Assembly (NCBI GenBank): GCA_021816725.1
Contig: JAKAXD010000007.1
Coordinates: forward strand, 1 to 49,942
Origin: Thermoplasmata archaeon
GTDB taxonomy: Archaea > Thermoplasmatota > Thermoplasmata > Thermoplasmatales > GCA-001856825
DNA: 49,942 bases
Direction: 5' to 3'
Below, one piece after another: positions 42,197 through 49,908 of this stretch. Numbering within the stretch: the first letter of the stretch is position 1; each line of letters starts with the position of its first letter. The notes under the pieces are model-generated. The model saw nothing but the letters and a program-made list of their open reading frames with translations. It did no database searches and was not told the DNA's origin. Both the position numbers and the translations under genes were made by a program.

Positions 42197-42584
42197 TTCT
42201 ACTGTCCACCATCCAATCTGTGTATATATTATCTATATTGCCTTACAACCTTTACTAGTAGCTTCCCTCCGATGTAATCTCTATTTCTGAATAAAGTTGT
42301 GGTTCAATTAAATAGTAATGATTTTGTTGAATGCTCCGGACAGTGTACTCCGGTTCCTGATTCATACTTTGAAGAATTGGATTCACTGTTCATTCATTTC
42401 CGAAGGATCATTGTAGTTCCGTATGTTTGTTCATTTATAGCGAGAACCTTGTTCTATATGTTTTCATTATATAGCTCCCGTTCAAGATAAATTTTGACAC
42501 TTTTAAATAAGCCAATAAATACTGATAGCAGGTGAGAAAGTGTAATCTATTGAAATGACATAACACCCTGATAGGTGATCTATA
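42197..42584. other. Non-coding stretch before the NifX-like gene
   Basis: This 388-bp gap carries the minus-strand promoter of the exporter ATPase on the left. On the right are a plus-strand TATA box (TTTTAAAT, 42,501-42,508), an 8-codon leader ORF (42,532-42,558) and a Shine-Dalgarno AGGTGAT at 42,573-42,579. The middle part shows only a short direct repeat CTCCGG. I see no conventional gene. Confidence 0.5.
42532..42558 (+). CDS. Candidate 8-codon leader peptide
   Basis: A GTG at 42,532 lies 27.5 nt after the centre of TTTTAAAT (42,501-42,508), the leaderless spacing used in this window. It reads MRKCNLLK and stops at 42,556-42,558. The next gene starts at 42,585 behind a good Shine-Dalgarno. 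It could be a regulatory leader, or the start may simply mark the 5' end of the transcript. Small size makes chance occurrence possible. Confidence 0.3.
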   Translation: MRKCNLLK

Positions 42585-42914
42585 TTGATAATTGGGATCC
42601 CAACAGATGATGGCGTTACTGTTTCAGAACACTTCGGAAGGTCGAAGAATTTCATTATAGTGGATATTGAGAACGGAAAGCAGCTTTTTAGGAAAGTGGA
42701 AGACAATCCACACAACAAGGAATTGGACGATCGAGCTGGACATGGGAGGGTTCTGAAGCTCCTTACTGACAATAAGGTAAAGAAAGTTATCTGTTACAAT
42801 TTAAATGCCAGAATGGAGGATAATCTGGCAAGCCTGAAGATATCTATAAAGAGGATTGAGCTCGGCTCGAAGATAGATGAAATTCTTAGGGAAGAGATTG
42901 CCAGCACAGCTTAG
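42585..42914 (+). CDS. NifX/NafY-type (dinitrogenase iron-molybdenum cofactor) domain protein
   Basis: Protein of 109 aa consisting of one Di-Nase_FeMo-co domain (IIGIPTDDGVTVSEHFGRSKNFIIVDI). In nitrogen fixers the fold binds FeMo-cofactor intermediates; in other archaea stand-alone copies occur with unknown metal-cluster roles. No nif genes are visible here. The start is TTG 42,585. This is decided by AGGTGAT at 42,573-42,579, a seven-base match to the anti-Shine-Dalgarno at 5-nt spacing, with no ATG nearby. Confidence 0.82.
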   Translation: MIIGIPTDDGVTVSEHFGRSKNFIIVDIENGKQLFRKVEDNPHNKELDDRAGHGRVLKLLTDNKVKKVICYNLNARMEDNLASLKISIKRIELGSKIDEILREEIASTA

Positions 42915-43026
42915 TTCCAACAGAATCTAAGGTTAATGGAAGTCTTCAGGCGCATTATATCTGGGAGAGTCTGCTATAAAATATTTCATCCATCATTTAG
43001 ACCGGCAGCTATTTTTCTCAACCTAA

Positions 43027-44037
43027 TTATTGACCCCCATCAATTTTCTTCAAGTGCTCGCTCACTTCTGAAGGTGGAAGATCTATCACTTTCTCGAAAT
43101 TCTCTAGCATCGCTACCGCAGACTTGAAATTTGACTTAGTAAGTTGTTCGACATTAATTCCAATTGGGACTTCTATTCCATTTCGTTCCATTGAAGATAC
43201 GATTTCTCCGTATACTTTCAGAGAATTCACTATAGATCGCTTTGATGATTCGACGACATCGTTACCTTCCAGTATGAAGTCCTTGGCCTTGTCTGGAAGC
43301 TCAACTGCTAGGAAGTCCAACAGGTTCAGGTCTGCAATGCTTCTTATTGGGCCAAAGCTGAACAATATTGTCGCAGGTTTTACTCCTGCCACCTTGCACT
43401 GCCTGTTGTACTCAGAAATTAGATTTATCATCTGTCCACTGTCGAATAGGAGCTGTGTCGTGAAGAATTCCGTCCCTGATAGTGTTTTGAACAGCATTCT
43501 CTTTGCTTCATCCTTTCTTTCCGGAAGAGAGATATTGCCTATAGTCACTTCTTCCTGATGAAACTGGGTCCAAAGCCTTCTTGCTATGACATTGGCTTCG
43601 GAGACGCTTGGCCCAGGGTATCTGTGATGTCTCGTATTCCCACCAACAAATATCATGTTGCTTATTCCTAGGGAATGAGTTTCTTTGATCCAGTCAACAA
43701 ATTTCTCATAATCTTCAATGTGTGCAACCACCTTGTTCACTATAGCATCAATGTGCAGTATATCTGCAGTCCCCCGTGCAAGTGCTCTTGTGTATATACT
43801 GTTGTACCTTGGCTTCCCTTCATGATTTTCCTCGACAAGTTCAGGAACGCTTATCGCATTCAACCGGCTAAATGAACTTAGAGCACTGGCTAGCTCCTCC
43901 TTCCTAGCATTCAGGTTTCTGAGTATCTTTTCGTCGTGTACAGCGTCCCCTGTCTTGTTATCCCTCAAGGGTATCGCAGTAAATATCAATGGTCTCTTGG
44001 AAAGCATATTCTTGAAACTGGTAGATTCGTTCACCAT
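43027..44037 (-). CDS. Methylenetetrahydrofolate reductase-like TIM-barrel protein
   Basis: Protein of 336 aa related to MetF. SNMIFVGGNTRHHRYPGPS resembles the substrate-binding loop of methylenetetrahydrofolate reductase, and FFTTQLLFDSGQMINLISEY matches the conserved FxxQxFFD region. MetF forms 5-methyl-tetrahydrofolate with FAD and NAD(P)H. The sequence is divergent, so a related corrin or pterin methyl-transfer role is possible. It is divergent from the APC permease gene. Confidence 0.72.
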   Translation of the reverse strand: MVNESTSFKNMLSKRPLIFTAIPLRDNKTGDAVHDEKILRNLNARKEELASALSSFSRLNAISVPELVEENHEGKPRYNSIYTRALARGTADILHIDAIVNKVVAHIEDYEKFVDWIKETHSLGISNMIFVGGNTRHHRYPGPSVSEANVIARRLWTQFHQEEVTIGNISLPERKDEAKRMLFKTLSGTEFFTTQLLFDSGQMINLISEYNRQCKVAGVKPATILFSFGPIRSIADLNLLDFLAVELPDKAKDFILEGNDVVESSKRSIVNSLKVYGEIVSSMERNGIEVPIGINVEQLTKSNFKSAVAMLENFEKVIDLPPSEVSEHLKKIDGGQ

Positions 44038-44162
44038 TTATGATGCGGGATATATTATCCCATTTAAAATGATTTTGAAGCTACTGACAGTTATGATACT
44101 TCCTAAAGTGACTGATGAGTTTAATTTTATGTACTTTGGTGAAGTTTACACTAACAAATAAG

Positions 44163-44220
44163 TATAAATAGACCTAATTTTATGTGAATTAATTCTATTT
44201 ATTAGAATTAAAAGAAGGTG
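44163..44220 (+). promoter_or_regulatory. APC permease promoter with 9-bp inverted repeat and Shine-Dalgarno
   Basis: A strong TATA box TATAAATA lies at 44,163-44,170. The expected transcription start (about 44,193) falls in an inverted repeat of arms TTAATTCTA (44,189-44,197) and TAGAATTAA (44,203-44,211) around 5 nt. AAGGTG at 44,215-44,220 is a Shine-Dalgarno 7 nt before the ATG at 44,228. Unlike most genes here this mRNA has a leader of about 35 nt, so the repeat could act as an operator or as an RNA hairpin. Confidence 0.55.
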
Positions 44221-44227
44221 TAAAAAA

Positions 44228-45841
44228 ATGGGAGGACAAGATCTGGAAGCTGGTCACGTAGAAAAAAGTGAAAACGTGGCTACAGGAAGAGGCTATAAGA
44301 AGGATCTTGGTACCTGGAGCGTAGTTTTTCTCGCTCTTGGCGCCATCCTAGGTCCAGCAATAGCCTATGCGCCGGTATATACGGTCGCATTCGCTGGACC
44401 GCTCGGAATTCTGTCTTGGTTCGCTGCAATGGCTATGCTGATTCCCGTAGGTCTGGTATATGCGGAACTAGGTACTACCTGGCCGAGGGCAGGCGGAATT
44501 GCACATTACCCGTCAAGAAGCAATGGACCTCTGGTAGGTGCAATAAACGGATGGTCATCATTCGTAGGCTACTTGCTTGTTTCGCCGGTAATTGTGTTTG
44601 CGGTAGTTGAATATGCAAGTTTCTATTTTCCGTCACTCTACGTAAACGGGTTGCTAACGACTTCAGGAATAATTGCTTCTGAGGTTGTTTTGATAGCAGT
44701 TTTCCTCATCAACATGCTGAGGATCAAGCACATGGGCGCAATAAACAACTGGTTGACTGTTTTGACTGTCGTACTTGCAGGTGTAGTAATAATTGGCCTA
44801 GGATTATTCTTCCATCCCGGGAACTTTACTTCACGAGCTTATGGAGGGCTAGCGCCTTTCGGAGCAGTAGGTTTCTTCACAGCAATCACATTCACTGTTT
44901 TCGGTTATGGAGGATTTAGGCAGCCCATAGATTACGCTGAAGAGGTGAAAAATCCTGGCAGGAGCATACCTCTCGCAGTAGTGCTTTCAATCGTAATTTC
45001 TGGAATAATCTATGCAGTACTTGCATTCGTGTTCGTGGGTGCAGCGAACTTTACTGCACTTGGCGTGACGAACTGGGGTGCATTCTACGGTAATGGGTCT
45101 CCGTTCGCATCAGAGGCACAGGCACTCGCCCTTCCTGCGATAGTTATAGTATCAATAGTGGTTGCACTGATAGCAACCTTCAAAGATGGTATCATATACT
45201 ACGGTGGAGCCGCTAGAGTCGGGCAGATTCTTGGAAAAGAAGATAATTATTTCCCCAAGTTTATAGGGTACGTGAGCCACCGTGGAGTTCCAGTATACTC
45301 TGTGATTCTTGTTGTCGTAGTTTCACTTATACTGGTGGCACTTGGCAGGTCTCTTGCAACCATTATAGGCTTGATGGTCGACGCATTCCTCATTTCATAT
45401 GCTCCTGGGGCGATAAGCCTCGCAGTATTCAGGAAAACGGCACCAAATGTGAAGAGGCCTTTTAAGCTTCCAGCCGCCTCAATTCTTGCACCGATAGCAT
45501 TCATTGTCACAAACCTCATGGTATTCTGGTCTGGATTTTCGGCAATAGAGCTGGTAGTACCGCTTGACCTTGCTGGTGTCCTTCTTGTAATACTCTATAA
45601 CAGACATAACAAGGTGAGTGGCAAGGGTTACGTCTACGGATTATATCTGCCGGTATTCCTTGTGTTTGTGGTAATATATTCGCACTTCAGCAGCACATCA
45701 TTTGGAGGAACAAACTTGATACCGTTCCCTTACGACACCATCATTTTCATCATAGTAACGGTAATATTCTACTTCATAGGTGTCAGCTCTGGAGTCAGGG
45801 GAAGCAAATACTTCAAGGGAATAGAGGATACGACCACATAG
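44228..45841 (+). CDS. APC-superfamily amino acid permease
   Basis: Integral membrane amino acid transporter of 537 aa with 12-14 hydrophobic segments. The first core helix has VVFLALGAILGPAIAYAPVYT, equivalent to the unwound glycine-rich TM1 of LeuT-fold carriers. YAELGTTWPRAGGIAHYPSRSNGP is the family TM3 region, and the segment PIDYAEEVKNPGRSIPLAV is also characteristic. The substrate is an amino acid or amine, unspecified. Codon use and GC match the neighbours. Confidence 0.9.
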   Translation: MGGQDLEAGHVEKSENVATGRGYKKDLGTWSVVFLALGAILGPAIAYAPVYTVAFAGPLGILSWFAAMAMLIPVGLVYAELGTTWPRAGGIAHYPSRSNGPLVGAINGWSSFVGYLLVSPVIVFAVVEYASFYFPSLYVNGLLTTSGIIASEVVLIAVFLINMLRIKHMGAINNWLTVLTVVLAGVVIIGLGLFFHPGNFTSRAYGGLAPFGAVGFFTAITFTVFGYGGFRQPIDYAEEVKNPGRSIPLAVVLSIVISGIIYAVLAFVFVGAANFTALGVTNWGAFYGNGSPFASEAQALALPAIVIVSIVVALIATFKDGIIYYGGAARVGQILGKEDNYFPKFIGYVSHRGVPVYSVILVVVVSLILVALGRSLATIIGLMVDAFLISYAPGAISLAVFRKTAPNVKRPFKLPAASILAPIAFIVTNLMVFWSGFSAIELVVPLDLAGVLLVILYNRHNKVSGKGYVYGLYLPVFLVFVVIYSHFSSTSFGGTNLIPFPYDTIIFIIVTVIFYFIGVSSGVRGSKYFKGIEDTTT

Positions 45842-45854
45842 GGCCAAAAGAGTT

Positions 45855-45877
45855 GGAATCGATTTTTATTCCTTTTT
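45855..45877 (+). terminator. Terminator of the APC permease gene
   Basis: GGAAT (45,855-45,859) and ATTCC (45,868-45,872) can pair as a short stem, followed immediately by TTTTT. A T-rich stretch continues to about 45,886. Confidence 0.5.
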
Positions 45878-46058
45878 ATTTATTTCATCCTTTAGTTAAT
45901 GAATAGACCATACGGCTTCAACTGTTGCTTGTAATTTCGTTCAAACCAGTTTTGGACTCACGAAGAAAGATTTCATGAAATATTTCAAATGGAAGACATT
46001 TCGGCATGTTTTCATCATAAACGCAAAGCTCGAAAGTAGTCAGAATATAAACAATTAA

Positions 46059-46583
46059 CTAGATAGGGAGGTTGTCCCAGTCCATCAGGTCAACGTCGGT
46101 AGGCGTCCTAATCTCGAGTACACCTAGCATCTCCGTAAACAGCTGGTCTTCAATTTCTATCTTATCATCCTTCTTCTGGAAGGGCTTGTTGAAGAATGAA
46201 CCTATTGCAGCCAAACCAACTACAGACTGTAGCTTCTCCTCGTTAGAAGATATTCCCTTAATCTGGTTGGAAAATTTCCTATTGATTTCGTCCTTCTTCA
46301 GGTCTGAAAGGAAATCGTCTACAGTTTCAGACAGGAGCTTGTTGTGTTCTTCAGCAAGAAGTATCTTGACCTTATATGTTGGATTGAACTCTATATGACT
46401 CCCGGTTGTTTTGAACCAGTTGATTGCGTCCTTTTCGAAAAAGACGGTGGCAAGTGCTTCGGCAACCTTTCTTGGATCTGAAAAATTTATCCCTTTCGTG
46501 AGATTGTATACCACGAATGAACCATCATCTGACTTTTTTCTAGATGATGCTATTGCTTCTTCTAATTCATTATCCACAGACAT
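46059..46583 (-). CDS. Unknown acidic protein
   Basis: Soluble protein of 174 aa that I do not recognise. It is acidic at both ends and Lys/Asp/Glu-rich in the middle, with helical segments and no Cys, signal or membrane span. The C-terminus is very acidic (DVDLMDWDNLPI). The start is well supported: TTTAAATA (46,606-46,613, minus strand) is centred 26.5 nt before the ATG, so it is a real transcription unit. CAGAAC at 46,595-46,600 and GTTCTG at 46,616-46,621 form an inverted repeat around that TATA box. Confidence 0.75.
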   Translation of the reverse strand: MSVDNELEEAIASSRKKSDDGSFVVYNLTKGINFSDPRKVAEALATVFFEKDAINWFKTTGSHIEFNPTYKVKILLAEEHNKLLSETVDDFLSDLKKDEINRKFSNQIKGISSNEEKLQSVVGLAAIGSFFNKPFQKKDDKIEIEDQLFTEMLGVLEIRTPTDVDLMDWDNLPI

Positions 46584-46805
46584 TATTTGCGATACAGAAC
46601 GTGGATATTTAAACTGTTCTGAAGCTCTTAGTTGTTGAATTCAAGAAGAGGAGAAGTGGAATATTCAACATGAAATCTGTTGATTAAAAAATGAATCGAA
46701 GAAGGTCGACCTTGACTATTGAGATTGTCATTTATGTTGCCATTTTCTATCTAACAGCATAGTTAATTCTTTTTTAATCATGAGGAAGTAATATTTAATT
46801 CAGCA

Positions 46806-46890
46806 TGCGGAGGGCCGGATTCGAACCGGCGAACCCCTGCGGGAACAGACCCTAAATCTGTCACCTTTGACCTGGCTCGGCAACCTCCGC
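46806..46890 (-). tRNA. tRNA-Leu (UAG)
   Basis: A complete class II tRNA on the minus strand. The acceptor stem is GCGGAGG paired with CCTCCGC, with discriminator A at 46,806. The anticodon loop TTTAGGG sits in the stem ACAGA/TCTGT, giving anticodon UAG that reads CUA leucine codons. A long variable arm (CCC-GCA-GGG) and the T arm GCCGG-TTCGAAT-CCGGC are present. CCA is not encoded and no intron is seen. An AATATAC element about 24 nt upstream (46,911-46,917) is its TATA box. Confidence 0.95.
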
Positions 46891-46955
46891 TCGCCGTAAA
46901 TTGGACTGAGGTATATTGTTTTTCTTCTTGATTTATGTGACCATTGAACAACAAA

Positions 46956-46963
46956 TTTATTAA
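46956..46963 (+). promoter_or_regulatory. TATA box of the heme-oxygenase-fold gene
   Basis: TTTATTAA is centred 26.5 nt upstream of the ATG at 46,986, so the two-gene unit starts as a leaderless mRNA. Confidence 0.55.
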
Positions 46964-46985
46964 TTAACTTCAATCTGAAATCCAG

Positions 46986-47882
46986 ATGAACATTTGCCCA
47001 GTGTGTGGGGTAAAAATCAATGAAGATGCGATGACAACGTTATCCTCGCACATTTATTCGGAGGCTCTATCTAGCGATCCAGCCCACGTGATGTGGCTAA
47101 ATCGAGTGATCTCTAGGAAAAGACTGACGGAAGATGAGCTTACCAAGAAAATGGTTGAGTTTTACGATTTTTCAAAGGATGGACTGGCGATGTGGATCAG
47201 GAGACGATTCGTGGAGAGGTTTTTCTCGGATGATCCCAACATTTTTGTGCTTGATATGCAGAATCCAACAAAATATACCATAATGGGCTACGTGACTGAA
47301 CATTACCATTTCCTGAAGCAATGGGTCAGATCGTGCGCCTATATAATTGCCAGAACCGATATTTTCGACGTGCAGAAGTATGAGGTTGACAACATAAGTG
47401 AAGAATATTTCGGGAAGGATGGCAATCCTGCTCACGTCGACCTGCTACTCAAGATGGGGGAATCGGTTGGGCTGAAAAGGGAGACAGTAGTGAATACAAC
47501 CCCCCTGAAGAAGACACAAGTTGCGATTAATTACTGGGAACAAGTTTGCAGTTCCGAACACTGGCTCGATGCAATGGTATCAATGCATTCACTTGAACTG
47601 ATAGCAGACAGGAACGTCAAGCAGTACGGAGCGAAATATTCGTATTTCAGGCCGGAGATCCTCGAAGGGGGAATCACAAGGGAATCTTCACAATTTCTCA
47701 GGGCAGGATATGAAGCTGATCAATACCACGCAGGAGATGCCCTCAATCTGGTTGAATATTACGCAAAGAAGCTTAAAATGGAGAGGGAGGTCCAATCCTA
47801 CTTCCTCAGGTCAGAGGACTACTTCTTTGGCTATCTGGAAGCAAGGCATGAAAGGGGGAAGATGTATGAAGAGGAACTATGA
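46986..47882 (+). CDS. Heme-oxygenase-like (TenA/PqqC/HDO superfamily) protein with N-terminal CxxC
   Basis: Protein of 298 aa; the pathway is unknown. A CPVCG motif (C4, C7) opens the chain. The helical body carries EHYHFLKQWV (105-114). It then has EEYFGKDGNPAH (E139/E140, H150), where the E140-to-H150 spacing matches diiron ligand pairs in heme-oxygenase-like oxidases. E204 lies in the middle helix, and D245/H248 sit in AGYEADQYHAGDAL. The usual HxxxDxxH triad has Gly at the first His position (G241). It is thus either an altered metal site or a cofactor-free enzyme. The downstream Cys-rich gene starts 17 nt before this stop, so the products probably work together. Confidence 0.72.
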   Translation: MNICPVCGVKINEDAMTTLSSHIYSEALSSDPAHVMWLNRVISRKRLTEDELTKKMVEFYDFSKDGLAMWIRRRFVERFFSDDPNIFVLDMQNPTKYTIMGYVTEHYHFLKQWVRSCAYIIARTDIFDVQKYEVDNISEEYFGKDGNPAHVDLLLKMGESVGLKRETVVNTTPLKKTQVAINYWEQVCSSEHWLDAMVSMHSLELIADRNVKQYGAKYSYFRPEILEGGITRESSQFLRAGYEADQYHAGDALNLVEYYAKKLKMEREVQSYFLRSEDYFFGYLEARHERGKMYEEEL

Positions 47883-48177
47883 TGGGTGTGCGCTTTGCGA
47901 TGCAACCTGGGGTGACTACTGGAGGGAGATAGAAGGGGAAAAGATGTTCTTCTGCTGTTCAATATGCGCGGACGCATTTGAGAACATGGTGAAAAGAATA
48001 AAGAAGGAGACCGGATGGGACAAGATTGATTCAATATCTATCGACGGTAATTATTCCAGAGGGAGGGATTGCGTTTCTACTAACGGAAAAGAAAAGGTGG
48101 AGTTCTTCTTCAGGCACGAAGACGGCATTATAACTGAATTCAGAGTCAAGAATCAAGGAACCAAGCCTGTTCCGTAA
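47866..48177 (+). CDS. Small Cys-rich protein, Ta0938/TRASH-like
   Basis: Protein of 103 aa from the ATG at 47,866, which has a purine-rich GGGGGAAG upstream; the longer frame from 47,710 is only the shadow of the previous gene. The zinc-type cysteines are C8 and C11 (GCALCDATWGDYW) and C30, C31, C34 (MFFCCSICADAF), the pattern of a treble-clef or TRASH-type metal site. As I recall, it resembles the Thermoplasma Ta0938 family; this is not verified here. The remaining half is beta-rich (VEFFFRHEDGIITEFRV). Translation is coupled to the heme-oxygenase-fold protein, for which it may be a metal donor or partner. Confidence 0.75.
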   Translation: MKRNYDGCALCDATWGDYWREIEGEKMFFCCSICADAFENMVKRIKKETGWDKIDSISIDGNYSRGRDCVSTNGKEKVEFFFRHEDGIITEFRVKNQGTKPVP

Positions 48178-48947
48178 TCAACCCAGAGGTCTTCAGAATA
48201 AATCTTGAAACCAAGGTTCGAATAAGCCTTTATTGCAGGAGCGTTTTCCTTGTTTACGAAGAGTATGGCCTTGTCCAGATTGCTGTAATGATCTAGCATC
48301 GATGAAATAAGTTTCTTTACGTACCCCTTGTTTCTCTGTGCTGGGTCGGTGAAGACAGACGATACCACGAACCAATTCTTCCATACAGCACCAAATGTAG
48401 CTGCGCTTACAAGAGTGTCGCCTTCAAAATAACCGTATACTGTGCTGTAGTTCAGGAGGTTCCTGAATTCGTCAAGTTCCATTGTCTTGAATCTTGTGTT
48501 ATCCCACTGCGAAATGAGTTTTGCGTACTGCAGATACTTGTCCTGGGTGAGAAGCCTGACCTTTTCATCATGAATTCCACTTGGTCTTTCATTTACCATG
48601 CAGTATTCCCTGTAAACGTTCGGTGCGTCGCTGAATATTTCCAAATTGTCGTTAAACCTTACGTGAATCACAGAATTAGTCCTGTCCACGTAGCTCAGCA
48701 GGGCATTTGATGAGTCATTATCCCCATAAAGCCATATGTCCTTTACACCACTTGAATGGTAATAGTTCAGGAGTATGCCAGTAATATCATTATTTTTCTT
48801 TGCATATAAAAATGAACTATTCCCAAGCAGGAAATTGAAGTTGTCCAAATCAAAGAGCATGTAGAAGTTGTCATAGTCGTTCTTCAGGATCTTCATCAGC
48901 TTCTGCTTTTCAAACCATCCTTCGAGCTTTTTGACTTCTACTGCCAT
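48153..48947 (-). CDS. GNAT-family N-acetyltransferase
   Basis: Acetyltransferase of 264 aa from the ATG at 48,947; a GTG 15 nt further upstream is also in frame but too near the TATA box. The C-terminal GNAT domain shows VVSSVFTDPAQRNKGYVKKLIS, where the RNKGY segment replaces the usual RGxG acetyl-CoA loop, followed by FVNKENAPAIKAYSNLGFKIY. The N-terminal ~130 residues form a second, divergent domain, as in two-domain GNATs. The 3' end overlaps the preceding convergent gene by 25 bp. The substrate is unknown. Confidence 0.85.
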   Translation of the reverse strand: MAVEVKKLEGWFEKQKLMKILKNDYDNFYMLFDLDNFNFLLGNSSFLYAKKNNDITGILLNYYHSSGVKDIWLYGDNDSSNALLSYVDRTNSVIHVRFNDNLEIFSDAPNVYREYCMVNERPSGIHDEKVRLLTQDKYLQYAKLISQWDNTRFKTMELDEFRNLLNYSTVYGYFEGDTLVSAATFGAVWKNWFVVSSVFTDPAQRNKGYVKKLISSMLDHYSNLDKAILFVNKENAPAIKAYSNLGFKIYSEDLWVDYGTGLVP

Positions 48948-48972
48948 TAAACCTTCAAACACCTAATCAGAC

Positions 48973-48981
48973 AATATTTAA
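48973..48981. promoter_or_regulatory. Shared TATA region of the GNAT and prenyl synthase genes
   Basis: AATATTTAA is nearly symmetrical. It lies 30 nt before the GNAT start (48,947, minus) and 32 nt before the prenyl synthase start (49,009, plus). One TATA box may serve both directions. Confidence 0.4.
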
Positions 48982-49008
48982 CTATTTTGTTGTGATAAAG
49001 GAGTAACC

Positions 49009-49908
49009 ATGAATATGCTTCACATCAGCGAAAATTCAATGGTTGCTCTTCAAGAGGTTAAGAACGACCTAAGTGGGAAATTTTACTGGAAGTTCTCCAG
49101 TCCTAACCTTGAAAAGTCGACCTTCCACCTGCTGAATGTAAATGGGAAGCTGCTTCGACCTACTCTTGTGTTCGTGGGTGCCGAATCTGTCGGCCTTAAT
49201 TCAATAAAATTCGTCAATCTTGCGATAGCAATAGAGTATCTCCACATATCGTCGTTGATTCACGACGACATAATTGACAAGGATGACATGAGAAGGGGGG
49301 TGGAGACAGTACATCACAAGTATGGCGTGGAGAATGCCATTCTGGCTGGGGATGCACTCATAGCCAGGGCAGTTGCACTCTCTTCTGTTTATGGCGAATC
49401 TGTAGTAAAGAGGATAGCTGAAGCAGCATTCCTTATGTGTGACGGCGAGTCTATGGATTTCTGCACGCAGAGGAAGAGGGTGAGCATGAGCCTGAAGAAT
49501 TACATGGAAATAGCACGCAAGAAGACTGCCTCACTCATTTCCACTTCCATAAGCATAGCAGCAATCAGCGAGAAGATGGGAGACGAAACGATTGCAGGCC
49601 TTTCAAAGGCGGGGGAGCATCTAGGCATAGCGTTCCAGGTGAGGGACGATGTCATAAATTCAATTGGCTCATTCGAACTAGGAAAGAGGCCGGGAAAAGA
49701 CGATAAGAAGTACAACAGGCCAAACATCGTTTCAGTATTCGAATACGAGGGTGACGGCAGAAAGGAGGCAATAGAGAGGTCTATCAAGATGATGTCACAG
49801 AACGTCAGTGATGCCATACAGGAGCTATCTGCATTTGAGAAGATCAATTACATAAAGAAGATACTCGCTGCCTATTTTAGCGAGGAAGACCTGAGAAAAT
49901 ATCTATAG
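49009..49908 (+). CDS. Polyprenyl diphosphate synthase (GGPP synthase-like)
   Basis: Trans-isoprenyl diphosphate synthase of 299 aa, which in archaea makes the C20 chains of ether lipids. The substrate-binding GKLLRP is at 46-51 and the first Asp-rich motif is HDDIIDKDDMRRG (D86, D87, D90). The second is QVRDDVINSIG, in which the last Asp of DDxxD is Asn (N217). GKRPGKD follows it. The altered second motif may change chain length or metal binding; the product length is therefore uncertain. AAAGGAG about 7 nt before the ATG is a Shine-Dalgarno. The UbiA enzyme at 26,722 would use such a prenyl donor. Confidence 0.9.
   Translation: MNMLHISENSMVALQEVKNDLSGKFYWKFSSPNLEKSTFHLLNVNGKLLRPTLVFVGAESVGLNSIKFVNLAIAIEYLHISSLIHDDIIDKDDMRRGVETVHHKYGVENAILAGDALIARAVALSSVYGESVVKRIAEAAFLMCDGESMDFCTQRKRVSMSLKNYMEIARKKTASLISTSISIAAISEKMGDETIAGLSKAGEHLGIAFQVRDDVINSIGSFELGKRPGKDDKKYNRPNIVSVFEYEGDGRKEAIERSIKMMSQNVSDAIQELSAFEKINYIKKILAAYFSEEDLRKYL

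Noticed and set aside
42299..42490. 63-codon plus-strand ORF in the gap before the NifX-like gene
   Set aside because: No family resemblance, no well-placed TATA box or Shine-Dalgarno, and amino-acid composition like translated non-coding AT-rich DNA.
47710..47865. Extended N-terminus for the Cys-rich protein
   Set aside because: It lies wholly inside the preceding gene in another frame; the ATG at 47,866 gives a protein of family-like size with a purine-rich site upstream.
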